Shown here: positions 44,591-52,974 of the stretch, piece after piece
Numbering within the stretch: the first letter of the stretch is position 1
Layout: the number at the start of each line of letters is the position of its first letter
DNA from: Bordetella parapertussis
Lineage (GTDB): Bacteria; Pseudomonadota; Gammaproteobacteria; Burkholderiales; Burkholderiaceae_B
Direction: 5' to 3'
Length of the DNA stretch: 64,000 nucleotides
Assembly: GCA_945865935.1 (NCBI GenBank)
Contig: CAMBFI010000014.1
Coordinates: 1-64,000, forward strand
The notes under the pieces: model-generated
Told to the model about the DNA's origin: nothing
Database searches by the model: none
The model's input: only the letters and a program-made list of their open reading frames with translations
Made by a program: the position numbers and the translations under genes

Positions 44591-44841
44591 CCTTGAGATG
44601 TTGTGACAATAGAAATTCGTCTCGCCGTTGCCAGCCCTCTTTGCTGAATGGTTGGTGTCCACCGAACTAAAGTCGATCCAGTGCCCTGTTGCATGAGCGG
44701 CATCACAGTCAGGCCTAGCACCATCTTCATGGGCATGACTTTGAAAAATGGCGAAGGACCTTCGCTGTGAGTGATACTAGACGCGATAGGCGCCTGCGTG
44801 CCAGATCCTTGAGCTTGTATGTCCAAGGTATACGTTACCAT
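44587..44841 (-). CDS. Doubtful small frame; possible relic of a ChrR-type cupin
   Basis: An 84-residue frame whose ATG overlaps the end of the HAD gene and whose stop overlaps the convergent SDR stop. It has no clear domain. The stretch GLTVMPLMQQGTGSTLVRW is like GLAVMPLHEFDGVGTALVHW of the double cupin at 49152, and the following bases in another frame keep a GNGE-like echo of the metal-site GGEE. It may be a decayed cupin fragment rather than a working gene. Confidence 0.3.
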   Translation of the reverse strand: MVTYTLDIQAQGSGTQAPIASSITHSEGPSPFFKVMPMKMVLGLTVMPLMQQGTGSTLVRWTPTIQQRGLATARRISIVTTSQG

Positions 44842-45842
44842 TTTTTAAAAATCAGAGACCAGTCTGATTTCATGTTGACTACAAGCCAGTTTCGTAAAGC
44901 GGCCTCGTCTAACGCTTTATCGAGATGACCAACCGGTGACTTGCGATCGTACGCAACTTCGCGCTCATTGTCTGTGTGATGAATGATGGCGCCAAGTCTT
45001 GCACCTGAGCCAGAAGTTACCCACTGGAGCATTTCTAGATCGCCGTCCGAATTGCCAAACGCAGCGATTGGACGACGGCCGATAAACTGATGAATCGCAA
45101 CAGGCTTTTCTGCTTTATCGTCGATGAAGTTTATTTCAGCTAGTCGCATTAATTCAGGGGTCCCATCTCGCGTGATGAGTTTCGTCTTGACGGAGCTACC
45201 TATCACTTGCTCAGGCGGGATACCATAGACACGGTTAGACCATGGTCGCATGAATTCAACGCCACCGCCTGAAACAATATAGTTTTTAAATCCATGCTTC
45301 TTAAAATAGCTAAGTACTTCAAGCATCGGCAGATACACCAACTCTGTGTAAGGTCGCTTATGGATTGGATGCCGCGCTTTAGACAACCAGTCGGATACGA
45401 TCTGTGAAAAGTCAGTCGTACTCATCCCGGCGTGCGTTGCGGTGATTAGTTTAAGCAGCCCGATTTCGCCTTGTTGTCGCAGTGTCTGGAGATCGCCTTC
45501 CAGTACGGACTGAAAAGGTTGCGTCACACGCCATTCAGGATGCCTTGGTGCCAACTCTTTGACTCGATCCATCGCAAAAACCAATTGAACATAGTTTGGC
45601 TGCTCGCTCCAAAGCGTGCCGTCATTATCAAACACGGCGATCCTATCCTCAATCGGAACAAAATCAGGTGAGCCAGTTTGAGTTGTCTTATTTATAAAAC
45701 TGATGATAGATTGTTTTGCCGGACCATCATGCCAAGAGGGTAAAGGGTCTGCGGCATGCGTAGTGCTCACACTGAAAAGCAGAATACTCAGCGTTCGAAT
45801 GATGAAATTTTTCATGATTTTAGGGATTAAATAGAGCAGCAT
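44835..45842 (-). CDS. Exported HAD-family phosphatase
   Basis: A 335-residue haloacid-dehalogenase-fold phosphatase. Motif I is FDNDGTLWSEQ (Asp nucleophile and acid), motif II lies in YIVSGGGVEF, and motif IV in GNSDGDLEML. A signal peptide (KNFIIRTLSILLF, cleavage near THAADP) suggests a periplasmic location. The ATG at 45815 gives a normal signal peptide; the upstream ATG at 45842 adds nine residues and sits six bases after the kinase stop. It is co-transcribed with the histidine kinase. Confidence 0.85.
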   Translation of the reverse strand: MLLYLIPKIMKNFIIRTLSILLFSVSTTHAADPLPSWHDGPAKQSIISFINKTTQTGSPDFVPIEDRIAVFDNDGTLWSEQPNYVQLVFAMDRVKELAPRHPEWRVTQPFQSVLEGDLQTLRQQGEIGLLKLITATHAGMSTTDFSQIVSDWLSKARHPIHKRPYTELVYLPMLEVLSYFKKHGFKNYIVSGGGVEFMRPWSNRVYGIPPEQVIGSSVKTKLITRDGTPELMRLAEINFIDDKAEKPVAIHQFIGRRPIAAFGNSDGDLEMLQWVTSGSGARLGAIIHHTDNEREVAYDRKSPVGHLDKALDEAALRNWLVVNMKSDWSLIFKKW

Positions 45843-45847
45843 GCTTT

Positions 45848-47296
45848 CTAGGCGGCAGAGGGCAGCTTCACCACAAACTTCGCACCGCCGTCAAGCGCAT
45901 CCTCATAATGGATTGAGCCATCATATCTAGTGACAATGTGCTTACAAAGCCAAAGGCCAAGACCCATTCCGGCCTGCTTAGTCGTACTCAATAACTCAAA
46001 CAGCTGAGGCCTGAACTCTGGCGACACGCCAGCTCCATTGTCAGAAACGCTTAGCTGAACTGAATCACCAGTTTTAATAGCCTCTATGGCAATTTGACGC
46101 GGACGCGCCTCCAAGTTAACGAAAGCCTGTGCAGTGTTATTAAGCAAATTTAAGATCACTTGTTCGACGTCAGTGGAATTTACCCGAATCATTAAGCCGA
46201 CTTCAACTCGAAGTTCAATTTGAATGTCCTTGCTCTTGAGCTCTGGCTTGGCAATATCTAGAACATTTGAAATCAAATCACTCAATTGGACTACTTGAGT
46301 ATGGGACATGCCGTCTGTAAATATTGACCTGAGTGACTTCACAATAGTAGCCGCTCTCTTGTTGTCCTCTTCCAAGGCATCCAAAATCTCTTTACCTAAC
46401 TCTGGATTAAGCACTCCGCCTTCAAGTTTCATTTTGAGAAATTGAATGTTCAGAGTAGAGGCGCCAAGCGGCTGATTGAGTTCGTGCGCGATAGAGGCGG
46501 ACAGCGCACCAGTCGCCGCAGTTTTGTTGGCCTTCAGCAGCCCAAATATCAAATGCTCTTTTTCCTTTAAGAGGGTAGTAATTTTTTCGTTTTCCTCTTT
46601 GGATCTTTCTAAATCATTAGCAATTTTATTCTCTTTAATAATTTGCTTTTGTAAATAGAACACGCCTAGCGCGACAAAGACAATGAGGTTAGTTGCGTAA
46701 GTAATCCAGCGCAAGGCCAACGCAAAAGCATCTTCGGTGTAAAGGAAAATATTTGTTGGACCATCGCCCGTTAAGATTTGATAGGTTCTAACGACATTAC
46801 CTAACAGCGTTAATGCGGTGAGTAAAATAATCCAGATCGCAATCCTTGAGCGCCCTTTCTTATAAAACTTTATTAATTCCACTAATTGCCACGCCACCAA
46901 AATCTCTTGCGTGATCGTGATCAGTGCAACACGTTGATGAAATGTATGTGGGGTGGTTCTCAGCGGCTCATAAAGAATGGCGACCACGAGGGGGATCAGC
47001 CAAATCAATAGCGTTTGTATTCTATTAAACGGTTTTTGGTTCCATGCGCGATATAAACAGATAAGAGCTAAAGACGACATTAATAGTGAAGTATTCGCGA
47101 TCGTCAGGAGAAACTTATTGACCCATAAGGCAAGACCAAAGCTCAAGCAGCTAAGAGCGAAAAAGCTGGTGCTTAAGGGCCAATAAATATTCGGCCAGTC
47201 TGCTCGTTGAACCTGAAATTGCGGAATCGCGCTAAGCACAATCGCAAAGGTAATTAGAGCAAAAACAACAAAAAAGATTTGATTAGCTAATTCCAT
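45848..47296 (-). CDS. Orphan membrane sensor histidine kinase
   Basis: A 482-residue kinase: about seven hydrophobic helices (1-220), a coiled-coil linker (about 225-255), HisKA with phospho-acceptor His271 in IAHELNQPLGA, and HATPase with LLNNTAQAF, DNGAGV and GMGLGLWLC. It shares order, length and the HExNQPLGA box with the kinase at 22269-23717, so the two are paralogues. No response regulator gene lies nearby; the partner here is an exported phosphatase gene just downstream. Confidence 0.88.
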   Translation of the reverse strand: MELANQIFFVVFALITFAIVLSAIPQFQVQRADWPNIYWPLSTSFFALSCLSFGLALWVNKFLLTIANTSLLMSSLALICLYRAWNQKPFNRIQTLLIWLIPLVVAILYEPLRTTPHTFHQRVALITITQEILVAWQLVELIKFYKKGRSRIAIWIILLTALTLLGNVVRTYQILTGDGPTNIFLYTEDAFALALRWITYATNLIVFVALGVFYLQKQIIKENKIANDLERSKEENEKITTLLKEKEHLIFGLLKANKTAATGALSASIAHELNQPLGASTLNIQFLKMKLEGGVLNPELGKEILDALEEDNKRAATIVKSLRSIFTDGMSHTQVVQLSDLISNVLDIAKPELKSKDIQIELRVEVGLMIRVNSTDVEQVILNLLNNTAQAFVNLEARPRQIAIEAIKTGDSVQLSVSDNGAGVSPEFRPQLFELLSTTKQAGMGLGLWLCKHIVTRYDGSIHYEDALDGGAKFVVKLPSAA

Positions 47297-47464
47297 AATT
47301 GAATAGTACAGATAATGGGAATATTTTTCGTCTTAAACGACATCAAACGTCACCGTTCTCATACTTGCAGCCACTCATATCATATCTTTTCGGCTCATAA
47401 TGGCGCATGATAAGCTGGTAGTTAGGTTCAGACTAAAATTCTTGTATCAAAACAGGAGCATCAA

Positions 47465-47941
47465 ATGAGCACAAAAATAGATATTGGCATTAGTGAAAGG
47501 GATAGAAAGGCTATCGCGAGAGGATTGTCAGAGCTTTTGGCCGACAGCTACTCCTTGTATTTGATGACCCACAATTTCCATTGGAATGTCAAGGGTCCGA
47601 TGTTTAACACCCTCCATACTATGTTCATGGGGCAATATACAGAGCAATGGGCGGCGCTTGATCTAATAGCAGAACGCATAAGAGCGCTCGGGGAGCCAGC
47701 ACCAGGCACTTATAAAGAGTTCTCAAAACTAACCTCAATTAAGGAGGTTGAGGGGACGCCCAAGGCAGTGGATATGATTAAGCATCTTGTAAAAGCACAA
47801 GAAGCAACAGCAAAAACTGCTCGCAAACTTTTTCCTTTGGTTGAAAAGGCAAATGACCAACCTTCTGCTGATCTGCTTACCCAACGACAAGACATCCACG
47901 AGAAAACTGCTTGGATGCTGAGAAGCCTGTTGGAGGAGTAA
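47465..47941 (+). CDS. dps: Dps-family ferritin-like protein
   Basis: A 158-residue Dps. The ferroxidase site spans two subunits: HNFHWNVKG (His), then the helix with EQWAALDLIAERIR (Asp and Glu). Dps forms a 12-subunit shell that oxidises ferrous iron with peroxide and may bind DNA. AGGAG precedes the ATG. It is a single-gene unit, divergent from the histidine kinase; expression under oxidative or stationary stress is expected from the family. Confidence 0.93.
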   Translation: MSTKIDIGISERDRKAIARGLSELLADSYSLYLMTHNFHWNVKGPMFNTLHTMFMGQYTEQWAALDLIAERIRALGEPAPGTYKEFSKLTSIKEVEGTPKAVDMIKHLVKAQEATAKTARKLFPLVEKANDQPSADLLTQRQDIHEKTAWMLRSLLEE

Positions 47942-48034
47942 ATCCTATCAATGTCGATCTAGATGACAAAATCACCCGAATATATTTTTGATATTTCAGA
48001 GGATGACCTGGGGCGAGAGCGTACGTCCTCAACA

Positions 48035-49075
48035 TCAGCTAAGAGCAATCAAAAGCTCCTCTTTTAAAGCTAGCATGAGATTTTTAGTGCTGAGTCTTCT
48101 AGTTCTAGCGTAGTCTTGTCCGGCCCATAAACTCTGATATTCACCATTGTTCGTTTTTACCCCCAATTGTCTAAGCGATGCTGTCAGGGTGTTTTGGATT
48201 GGAAAAGGCAAAACCATTTTGCTTTCCATCAATCGAATAAATTCGTTATTGATCCCTCGAGCAGGCCTACCTGAAAAGCTAGCTGTAAATACGGAGCCTC
48301 TGCTATGGTGTGTGAGCAAATACTCCTTATGAGCGGGCGTGGCGCCTGACTCGTCACAACATAAAAAGGCTGTCCCCAATTGAGCGGCTACAGCGCCGGA
48401 CCTCAGCGCATTCGCGATATCCGCCCCATCCATGATTGCACCTGCTGCAACAATGGGAATTGAACATCCCTTCACTAACTGCTTCGTCAATGCGAGCGCG
48501 GTTAATTTTTCATCCACTTCATCGGGATTAAATATTCCCCGATGCCCGCCTGCTTCAATGCCTTGTGCCACAATAAAATCAGCCCCGGCCTTTTCAACTG
48601 CCTTGGCCTCGTTGAGACTTGTCGCCGTCATTCCAACAGCAATTCCTAACGAGTGCGCTCTCGCTATGATGCTCAGCGGCGGAATGCCAAAATGGAAAGT
48701 TAAAATTTCTGGGCAGTGTTCCCAGACAGGCTTAAGTTGCTCTTCAATATCTGGATAAAACGGATCCTGCGGTATGGATAATGAAAATTCACCTTCAATG
48801 GGAAAATTTTTCAATGCTTCGAGGGCTTTCTCTTGAATCGCTTGCGTTGGTAAATCAACAGGACTGAAGACAAAAAAATTGGCGTTAACGGGGCCATTTG
48901 TTAAAGCTCTTGTCGCTGCTAAATCCTCGCTGATTTTTTGTGGCGTGCTGTAAGAGAAACCAAAGCTACCCACACCACCAGCATTAGAAACTTCCGAAGC
49001 AAGCTTTGGATTATTGATACCGCCTGCCATGGGCGCCTGAATAACAGGGATGCTGAACTTAGAAAAGTTGAACAT
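48035..49075 (-). CDS. Nitronate monooxygenase-family flavoprotein
   Basis: A 346-residue FMN-binding TIM barrel of the nitronate monooxygenase / 2-nitropropane dioxygenase family. N-terminal IPVIQAPMAGGINNPKLA, the catalytic-His loop AQGIEAGGHRG, and the phosphate-binding AGAIMDGADIANAL are present. It detoxifies alkyl nitronates such as propionate-3-nitronate. It is divergent from the double cupin gene; overlapping regulation is possible but not shown. Confidence 0.9.
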   Translation of the reverse strand: MFNFSKFSIPVIQAPMAGGINNPKLASEVSNAGGVGSFGFSYSTPQKISEDLAATRALTNGPVNANFFVFSPVDLPTQAIQEKALEALKNFPIEGEFSLSIPQDPFYPDIEEQLKPVWEHCPEILTFHFGIPPLSIIARAHSLGIAVGMTATSLNEAKAVEKAGADFIVAQGIEAGGHRGIFNPDEVDEKLTALALTKQLVKGCSIPIVAAGAIMDGADIANALRSGAVAAQLGTAFLCCDESGATPAHKEYLLTHHSRGSVFTASFSGRPARGINNEFIRLMESKMVLPFPIQNTLTASLRQLGVKTNNGEYQSLWAGQDYARTRRLSTKNLMLALKEELLIALS

Positions 49076-49151
49076 GGCGGCTCCACCGAATATTGTTTAA
49101 AAAAGCATGACTATTTCGAGTAAGCTGAACGCTTTGCATGCGAATGTCTAA

Positions 49152-49817
49152 ATGAATATTAATTCCGATTTTACCCAAAAGGCAGTAATCAACACACCGG
49201 ATTTAGACTGGAATTCGTCACCTATACCGGGCATTGAAAGAAAATATCTGGATCGAATCGGCGATGAAGTTGCGCGAGCCAGCTCCTTGGTTAAGTACAG
49301 CCCCAACTCATCTTTCACTGAACATATCCATGGTGGTGGCGAAGAAATACTGGTCCTTGAGGGTACATTTTCTGATGAGAATGGCGACTACTCGGTGGGT
49401 ACCTATATTCGCAACCCACCCAATAGTAAACATGCTCCACAATCGAAGGACGGTTGTGTTTTATTTATAAAGCTAAGGCAATTTAATGCCCAAGATGATT
49501 CCGTAGTTAGAATCGATACAACGACAGCCACATGGCATCCTGGGTTAGTTCCGGGTCTAGCCGTTATGCCCCTTCATGAATTTGATGGCGTTGGAACAGC
49601 TTTAGTTCACTGGGCACCTAATACAATTTTTAATCCTCATGTTCATCCGGGCGGAGAAGAAATATTTGTCCTCAAAGGGGTATTTCATGATGAGCACGGC
49701 TCATATCCTGCCGGCACGTGGATAAGAAGCCCTCGATATAGCAAGCACGCACCCTTCACGAAATCAGAGGGCGCACTCATCTATGTAAAAACTGGCCATC
49801 TCAATCATCCATTTTGA
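49152..49817 (+). CDS. Double cupin protein (ChrR-like, without anti-sigma domain)
   Basis: A 221-residue protein made of two cupin domains, each with HxHxGGEE and a later G-T-(Y/W)-x-R-x-P-x-x-S-x-H motif that together bind a metal: HIHGGGEE and GTYIRNPPNSKH in the first, HVHPGGEE and GTWIRSPRYSKH in the second. This is the ChrR cupin pattern, but the N-terminal zinc anti-sigma domain of ChrR is absent. Function as a metal-dependent enzyme or sensor is unknown. Confidence 0.88.
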   Translation: MNINSDFTQKAVINTPDLDWNSSPIPGIERKYLDRIGDEVARASSLVKYSPNSSFTEHIHGGGEEILVLEGTFSDENGDYSVGTYIRNPPNSKHAPQSKDGCVLFIKLRQFNAQDDSVVRIDTTTATWHPGLVPGLAVMPLHEFDGVGTALVHWAPNTIFNPHVHPGGEEIFVLKGVFHDEHGSYPAGTWIRSPRYSKHAPFTKSEGALIYVKTGHLNHPF

Positions 49818-49830
49818 TTAAATGAAGAAA

Positions 49831-50002
49831 CTACTCGAAGGTGGTTTCTATGGTTCTGGCGGAGGAGGGTTTTGACGTTGTCGTTTGCCGCGATGTTTGC
49901 GCTACCGTGACAGATGAGCTCCATGACCACGAACTAAAAGTGATCAACTGGATTTATTGCCAAGTATCCAGTAAAGCTAAAACTTTAGGCTTTATTCGCT
50001 AA
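49831..50002 (+). pseudogene. C-terminal fragment of a duplicated isochorismatase-family gene
   Basis: From 49856 to the TAA at 50000-50002 the translation (LAEEGFDVVVCRDVC, then DELHDHELKVINWIYCQVSS) closely follows residues 178-225 of the isochorismatase at 42098-42775. The preceding 25 bases are weakly similar. The triad and the rest of the protein are missing. This is a relic of a second copy, now the only content of the gap 49818-50156 apart from the exchanger promoter. Confidence 0.82.
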
Positions 50003-50156
50003 TTTGACCAGATCCCAAGGGCGGATTACTTCCATCTGCACTGGACAAGTTGGTTCAATATGGGTTTGAACGGCGATTTACGTCCAGCATTTTTCGCGCG
50101 CTGAGCGTACTTTGTTAAACTAAAAAACTAGTTTAACCAACATGCGACACTGAACA

Positions 50157-51176
50157 ATGCTCCCATATCCAGAAGCGCTGTGGCAAATCATCTTAATGGC
50201 AGTCCTATTGATCGCCGCAGTGATCTTTGCTGTCCATCAAGCCGAAGTGATTGCACATAAAACAGGCGAACCATTTGGTACGCTTGTTTTAGCGTTATGC
50301 GTCACAATTATTGAGGTTGCTTTAATTGTTTCAATTATGTTGTCGGCAGATGAGGAAGGCGCCGTAATCGCTCGTGACACTGTCTTTGCCACTGTCATGA
50401 TTGTCATGAATGGCATTATTGGTATATCGATATTTTTAGGCGGCTTACGGCACCGCGTTTTATCGTTTCGCATTGAGGGCAGCAACTCGAGCTTGACCGT
50501 CTTGATTGCGCTGGCAGTTCTGACCCTAGTGATGCCTAACTTTACAACGACAACACTGGGCCCCACCTTTTCAGATAGTCAATTGATATTTGCTGGCGTT
50601 ATGTCTTTAGTGCTCTACGTTACCTATGTTTTCGTTCAAACAATTCGGCATCGTGACTATTTTCTGCAACAACGGGAAGTTGAGTCTGCGAATCCCATCA
50701 GCCATGCTTCTTCCCCCTCGAACGCAAAAACAATGGTCAGCGGCGTTCTATTACTGATTTCGTTAATTTTAGTGGTTCTCCTTGCAAAGGCCTTAAGCCC
50801 ATCTATTGAACTAGCAATCTATGAAATGGGTGCGCCACGCGCAGTCGTGGGAATTGCAATCGCCTTGCTGGTGTTGTTGCCCGAGGGCGTCGCCGCTACA
50901 CGCGCTGGATTCAATAATCGTCTACAAACCAGTTTAAATCTTTCTCTTGGCTCGGCGTTAGCAAGTATTGGACTCACTATTCCAGCCGTAGCTTTCGTTT
51001 CGATCGTGTTTGATTTGCCCCTAAGCTTGGGTATCGATGCCCTAGGTATGACCTTTTTAGGACTGACGTTTTTACTCAGTATCCTAACTATCGCAGTCGG
51101 TCGTGCAACGATACTTCAAGGTGCAGTGCATTTAGTGGTATTCGCTGCGTATCTCTTTTTAAGTCTGGTCCCTTAA
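50157..51176 (+). CDS. chaA: Calcium/proton (cation) exchanger, ChaA family
   Basis: A 339-residue membrane exchanger of the CaCA superfamily with 10-11 helices. The two alpha repeats with acidic centres are present: LCVTIIEVALIVSIM in the first half and LLPEGVAATRAGFNNRLQTS with GSALASIGLTIPAVA in the second. ChaA exports calcium, sodium or potassium in exchange for protons under alkaline or salt stress. No strong ribosome site was seen before the ATG. Confidence 0.9.
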   Translation: MLPYPEALWQIILMAVLLIAAVIFAVHQAEVIAHKTGEPFGTLVLALCVTIIEVALIVSIMLSADEEGAVIARDTVFATVMIVMNGIIGISIFLGGLRHRVLSFRIEGSNSSLTVLIALAVLTLVMPNFTTTTLGPTFSDSQLIFAGVMSLVLYVTYVFVQTIRHRDYFLQQREVESANPISHASSPSNAKTMVSGVLLLISLILVVLLAKALSPSIELAIYEMGAPRAVVGIAIALLVLLPEGVAATRAGFNNRLQTSLNLSLGSALASIGLTIPAVAFVSIVFDLPLSLGIDALGMTFLGLTFLLSILTIAVGRATILQGAVHLVVFAAYLFLSLVP

Positions 51177-51424
51177 AAGCTGCTCGGTGACTGATTCAGT
51201 GTATGGAACCAAGCAATAGTTTGCTTCGCAGCGGCGAGGGCTTCTATTGCGGTAGGGTAGGTCTTGGGCAAACTATCCAGCACCAGAAACCAGCCATAGA
51301 TATCTTCAGGTTCGCGGCGCCACTCTTGAAAACGAAACGTGCCATTCAGCTCTTGAATGATATCAATACAGCGATTTTTTTCTTGATTATCGATGCTGTG
51401 CGCAACGAGATGGTTTTTTGGCAT
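51173..51424 (-). CDS. Hypothetical protein
   Basis: About 83 residues from the ATG at 51424 (95 if a TTG at 51460 is used). The middle contains ELNGTFRFQEWRREPEDIYGWF and a helical C-terminus with AIEALAAAKQTIAWFHTL. It looks like a compact soluble protein with sensible codon use, but I do not recognise it. Its last four bases overlap the stop of the exchanger gene on the other strand. Confidence 0.5.
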   Translation of the reverse strand: MPKNHLVAHSIDNQEKNRCIDIIQELNGTFRFQEWRREPEDIYGWFLVLDSLPKTYPTAIEALAAAKQTIAWFHTLNQSPSSF

Positions 51425-51510
51425 GCCCCTAATGCTAGGCGCCTGAACTGAACTTGGCAAGAGTCAGTCGAGGTGTCCCAATAAAAACTTCCAGTGACAC
51501 GCCAAAAAAG

Positions 51511-51540
51511 AAAAACCCCAGCGCGAACGTAGGGGTTTTT
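51511..51540. terminator. Bidirectional terminator hairpin
   Basis: AAAAACCCC at 51511-51519 pairs with GGGGTTTTT at 51532-51540 around GCGCGAACGT. It ends in T on both strands. The loop bases CCCCAGCGCGAACG recur exactly at 60819-60832 and partly at 62723-62733. Confidence 0.75.
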
Positions 51541-51541
51541 C

Positions 51542-51590
51542 AGTTTCAGAGGGAGGCCCGGGGCGTAATCGACCAAGGCCTGAGTCCTGA
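51542..51590 (-). pseudogene. Possible tRNA 3'-end relic next to the terminator
   Basis: Read on the minus strand, GGTCGATTACG then CCCCGGGCCTCC is laid out like the T-arm and acceptor end of a tRNA gene followed by its terminator (51511-51540), but the stems are broken and no anticodon arm is found. A similar arrangement occurs at 62749-62785. Confidence 0.3.
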
Positions 51591-51601
51591 ATTGAAGATA
51601 C

Positions 51602-52672
51602 TTACTTTAGCAGCGGGATTGATTGCAGAGACTTTCCATTCAGATCCCAATCTGAAAAGCTGATCTTTTGGATTCCCGGGTTTTCAAAGGAACGGACGCT
51701 ATAGGTTTTCGATTTTAAATTGGCGACGATCACCCACTCTGTAAACTCATACGAATTGACGCCGCCACCATAACCACTAGAGCTGTCCAAGTGTATTGCT
51801 CCATACGGTATGTCAAAATTATTCATGATGTGCCAGGCTCTACTTTCTTGAATAGCAGTGCTGGCAGCAGGTGTGTTGACGACAAACTGAGATACCCGAA
51901 CAAAGCGATCAGGGCTCAAGAAACTACCGGGTAACCCACGCATACCATTTCCAGAGCTGGCGGCCAGAAACTTTTGTCCATTAACTGTGAGGGGAGCCTT
52001 ATCTGTACCGGATAAATTGACGTAGTTACCAATATTTTGAAGATGCCAAGAAAAAGCTGGATCATTGGTCATCGTGCCAATCGTGTTGTCGGTCATGACT
52101 AGCTTGCCGTCAAGATATTCAACCACCAAACTTTTTCCCTGCGAATCATGCAAGGTCATTCTCGCTTTAGCGACACCGCCCCATTCCTTGAGCGGCGCAC
52201 TGTTCACAAACATCTTTGGCAGCGCCTCTTTAACCTCTTGAACAGTTGCAAAATTGGTTAATGCATACAACAGTAGTTGCTGGGGTCCGATGCTATTAGA
52301 TGACTGCGCTTGAGTGGGAGTTTGATACTGCGCCGTATTGGGGGCATTTAATAAGCCACCTACAAGACCCGCTTCATTCATTCCATCTACATAAAGGGGC
52401 AATCCAAAGGCATTCGTACCAACGACCGCGTACTTGGCGACCCAATTTTTTCCCGAACCAGGTGTGCCATCAATGCCCACCCCTTGAAAGGCGTAACCAC
52501 GTGGGGTTTTCAATATTGCAGATTTGAGCGGAATCCCAAATTCCATGGTTCTGCCATAGACGCGACCGTCATCGTTACCCGTCAAGACCATCGAGGTGCA
52601 GGCCTGAGCCTGAGACAACCCAATAAGACACGATATCAGAGGGCAAATGAGGTAGTTTATTTTTTTCAACAT
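51602..52672 (-). CDS. Exported linear amide C-N hydrolase (choloylglycine hydrolase / penicillin V acylase family)
   Basis: A 356-residue Ntn hydrolase. The signal peptide ends at Ala24 so that Cys25 of the ACTSMVLTGND segment becomes the N-terminal nucleophile, as in penicillin V acylases and bile salt hydrolases. YGRTMEFG supplies the conserved Arg-Met-Asp/Glu area. Substrates in this family include bile salts, penicillin V and acyl-homoserine lactones; a periplasmic acyl-amide hydrolase (possibly AHL-quenching) is likely in an environmental bacterium. Confidence 0.88.
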   Translation of the reverse strand: MLKKINYLICPLISCLIGLSQAQACTSMVLTGNDDGRVYGRTMEFGIPLKSAILKTPRGYAFQGVGIDGTPGSGKNWVAKYAVVGTNAFGLPLYVDGMNEAGLVGGLLNAPNTAQYQTPTQAQSSNSIGPQQLLLYALTNFATVQEVKEALPKMFVNSAPLKEWGGVAKARMTLHDSQGKSLVVEYLDGKLVMTDNTIGTMTNDPAFSWHLQNIGNYVNLSGTDKAPLTVNGQKFLAASSGNGMRGLPGSFLSPDRFVRVSQFVVNTPAASTAIQESRAWHIMNNFDIPYGAIHLDSSSGYGGGVNSYEFTEWVIVANLKSKTYSVRSFENPGIQKISFSDWDLNGKSLQSIPLLK

Positions 52673-52974
52673 ACGGGCTCCATGGCTGGTTGATTAGAGT
52701 AGTCAATAGTACTTCTTAGGGAGTGCGGCGGAAAGCTTGGACGACTTGGAGGTAGGGGTTCGAGGTTTCATCCGTTCAAAAGGCCCTCGCCAACTTGTAA
52801 ACCATGTGTTCGGTATGCATTGATAAGTTTAGTATGTGCTTTGTCAGACTAAATAGTTATATAGAAATGATAAGTATGTCGTTTTAGTTTGAATTGGTTT
52901 TTATTATGCTGTTCGATTATCCGGTTATGCCGTTCCGGATAGCGTTTGTATAGACGGTATCGTAAAGATGAGAT
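52673..52974. other. AT-rich gap between divergent genes
   Basis: About 300 bases without a credible coding frame. The stretch 52815-52925 is notably AT-rich and should hold the promoters of the amide hydrolase (minus) and the ATP-grasp gene (plus). I see no clear palindrome, tRNA or repeat in it. Confidence 0.4.
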
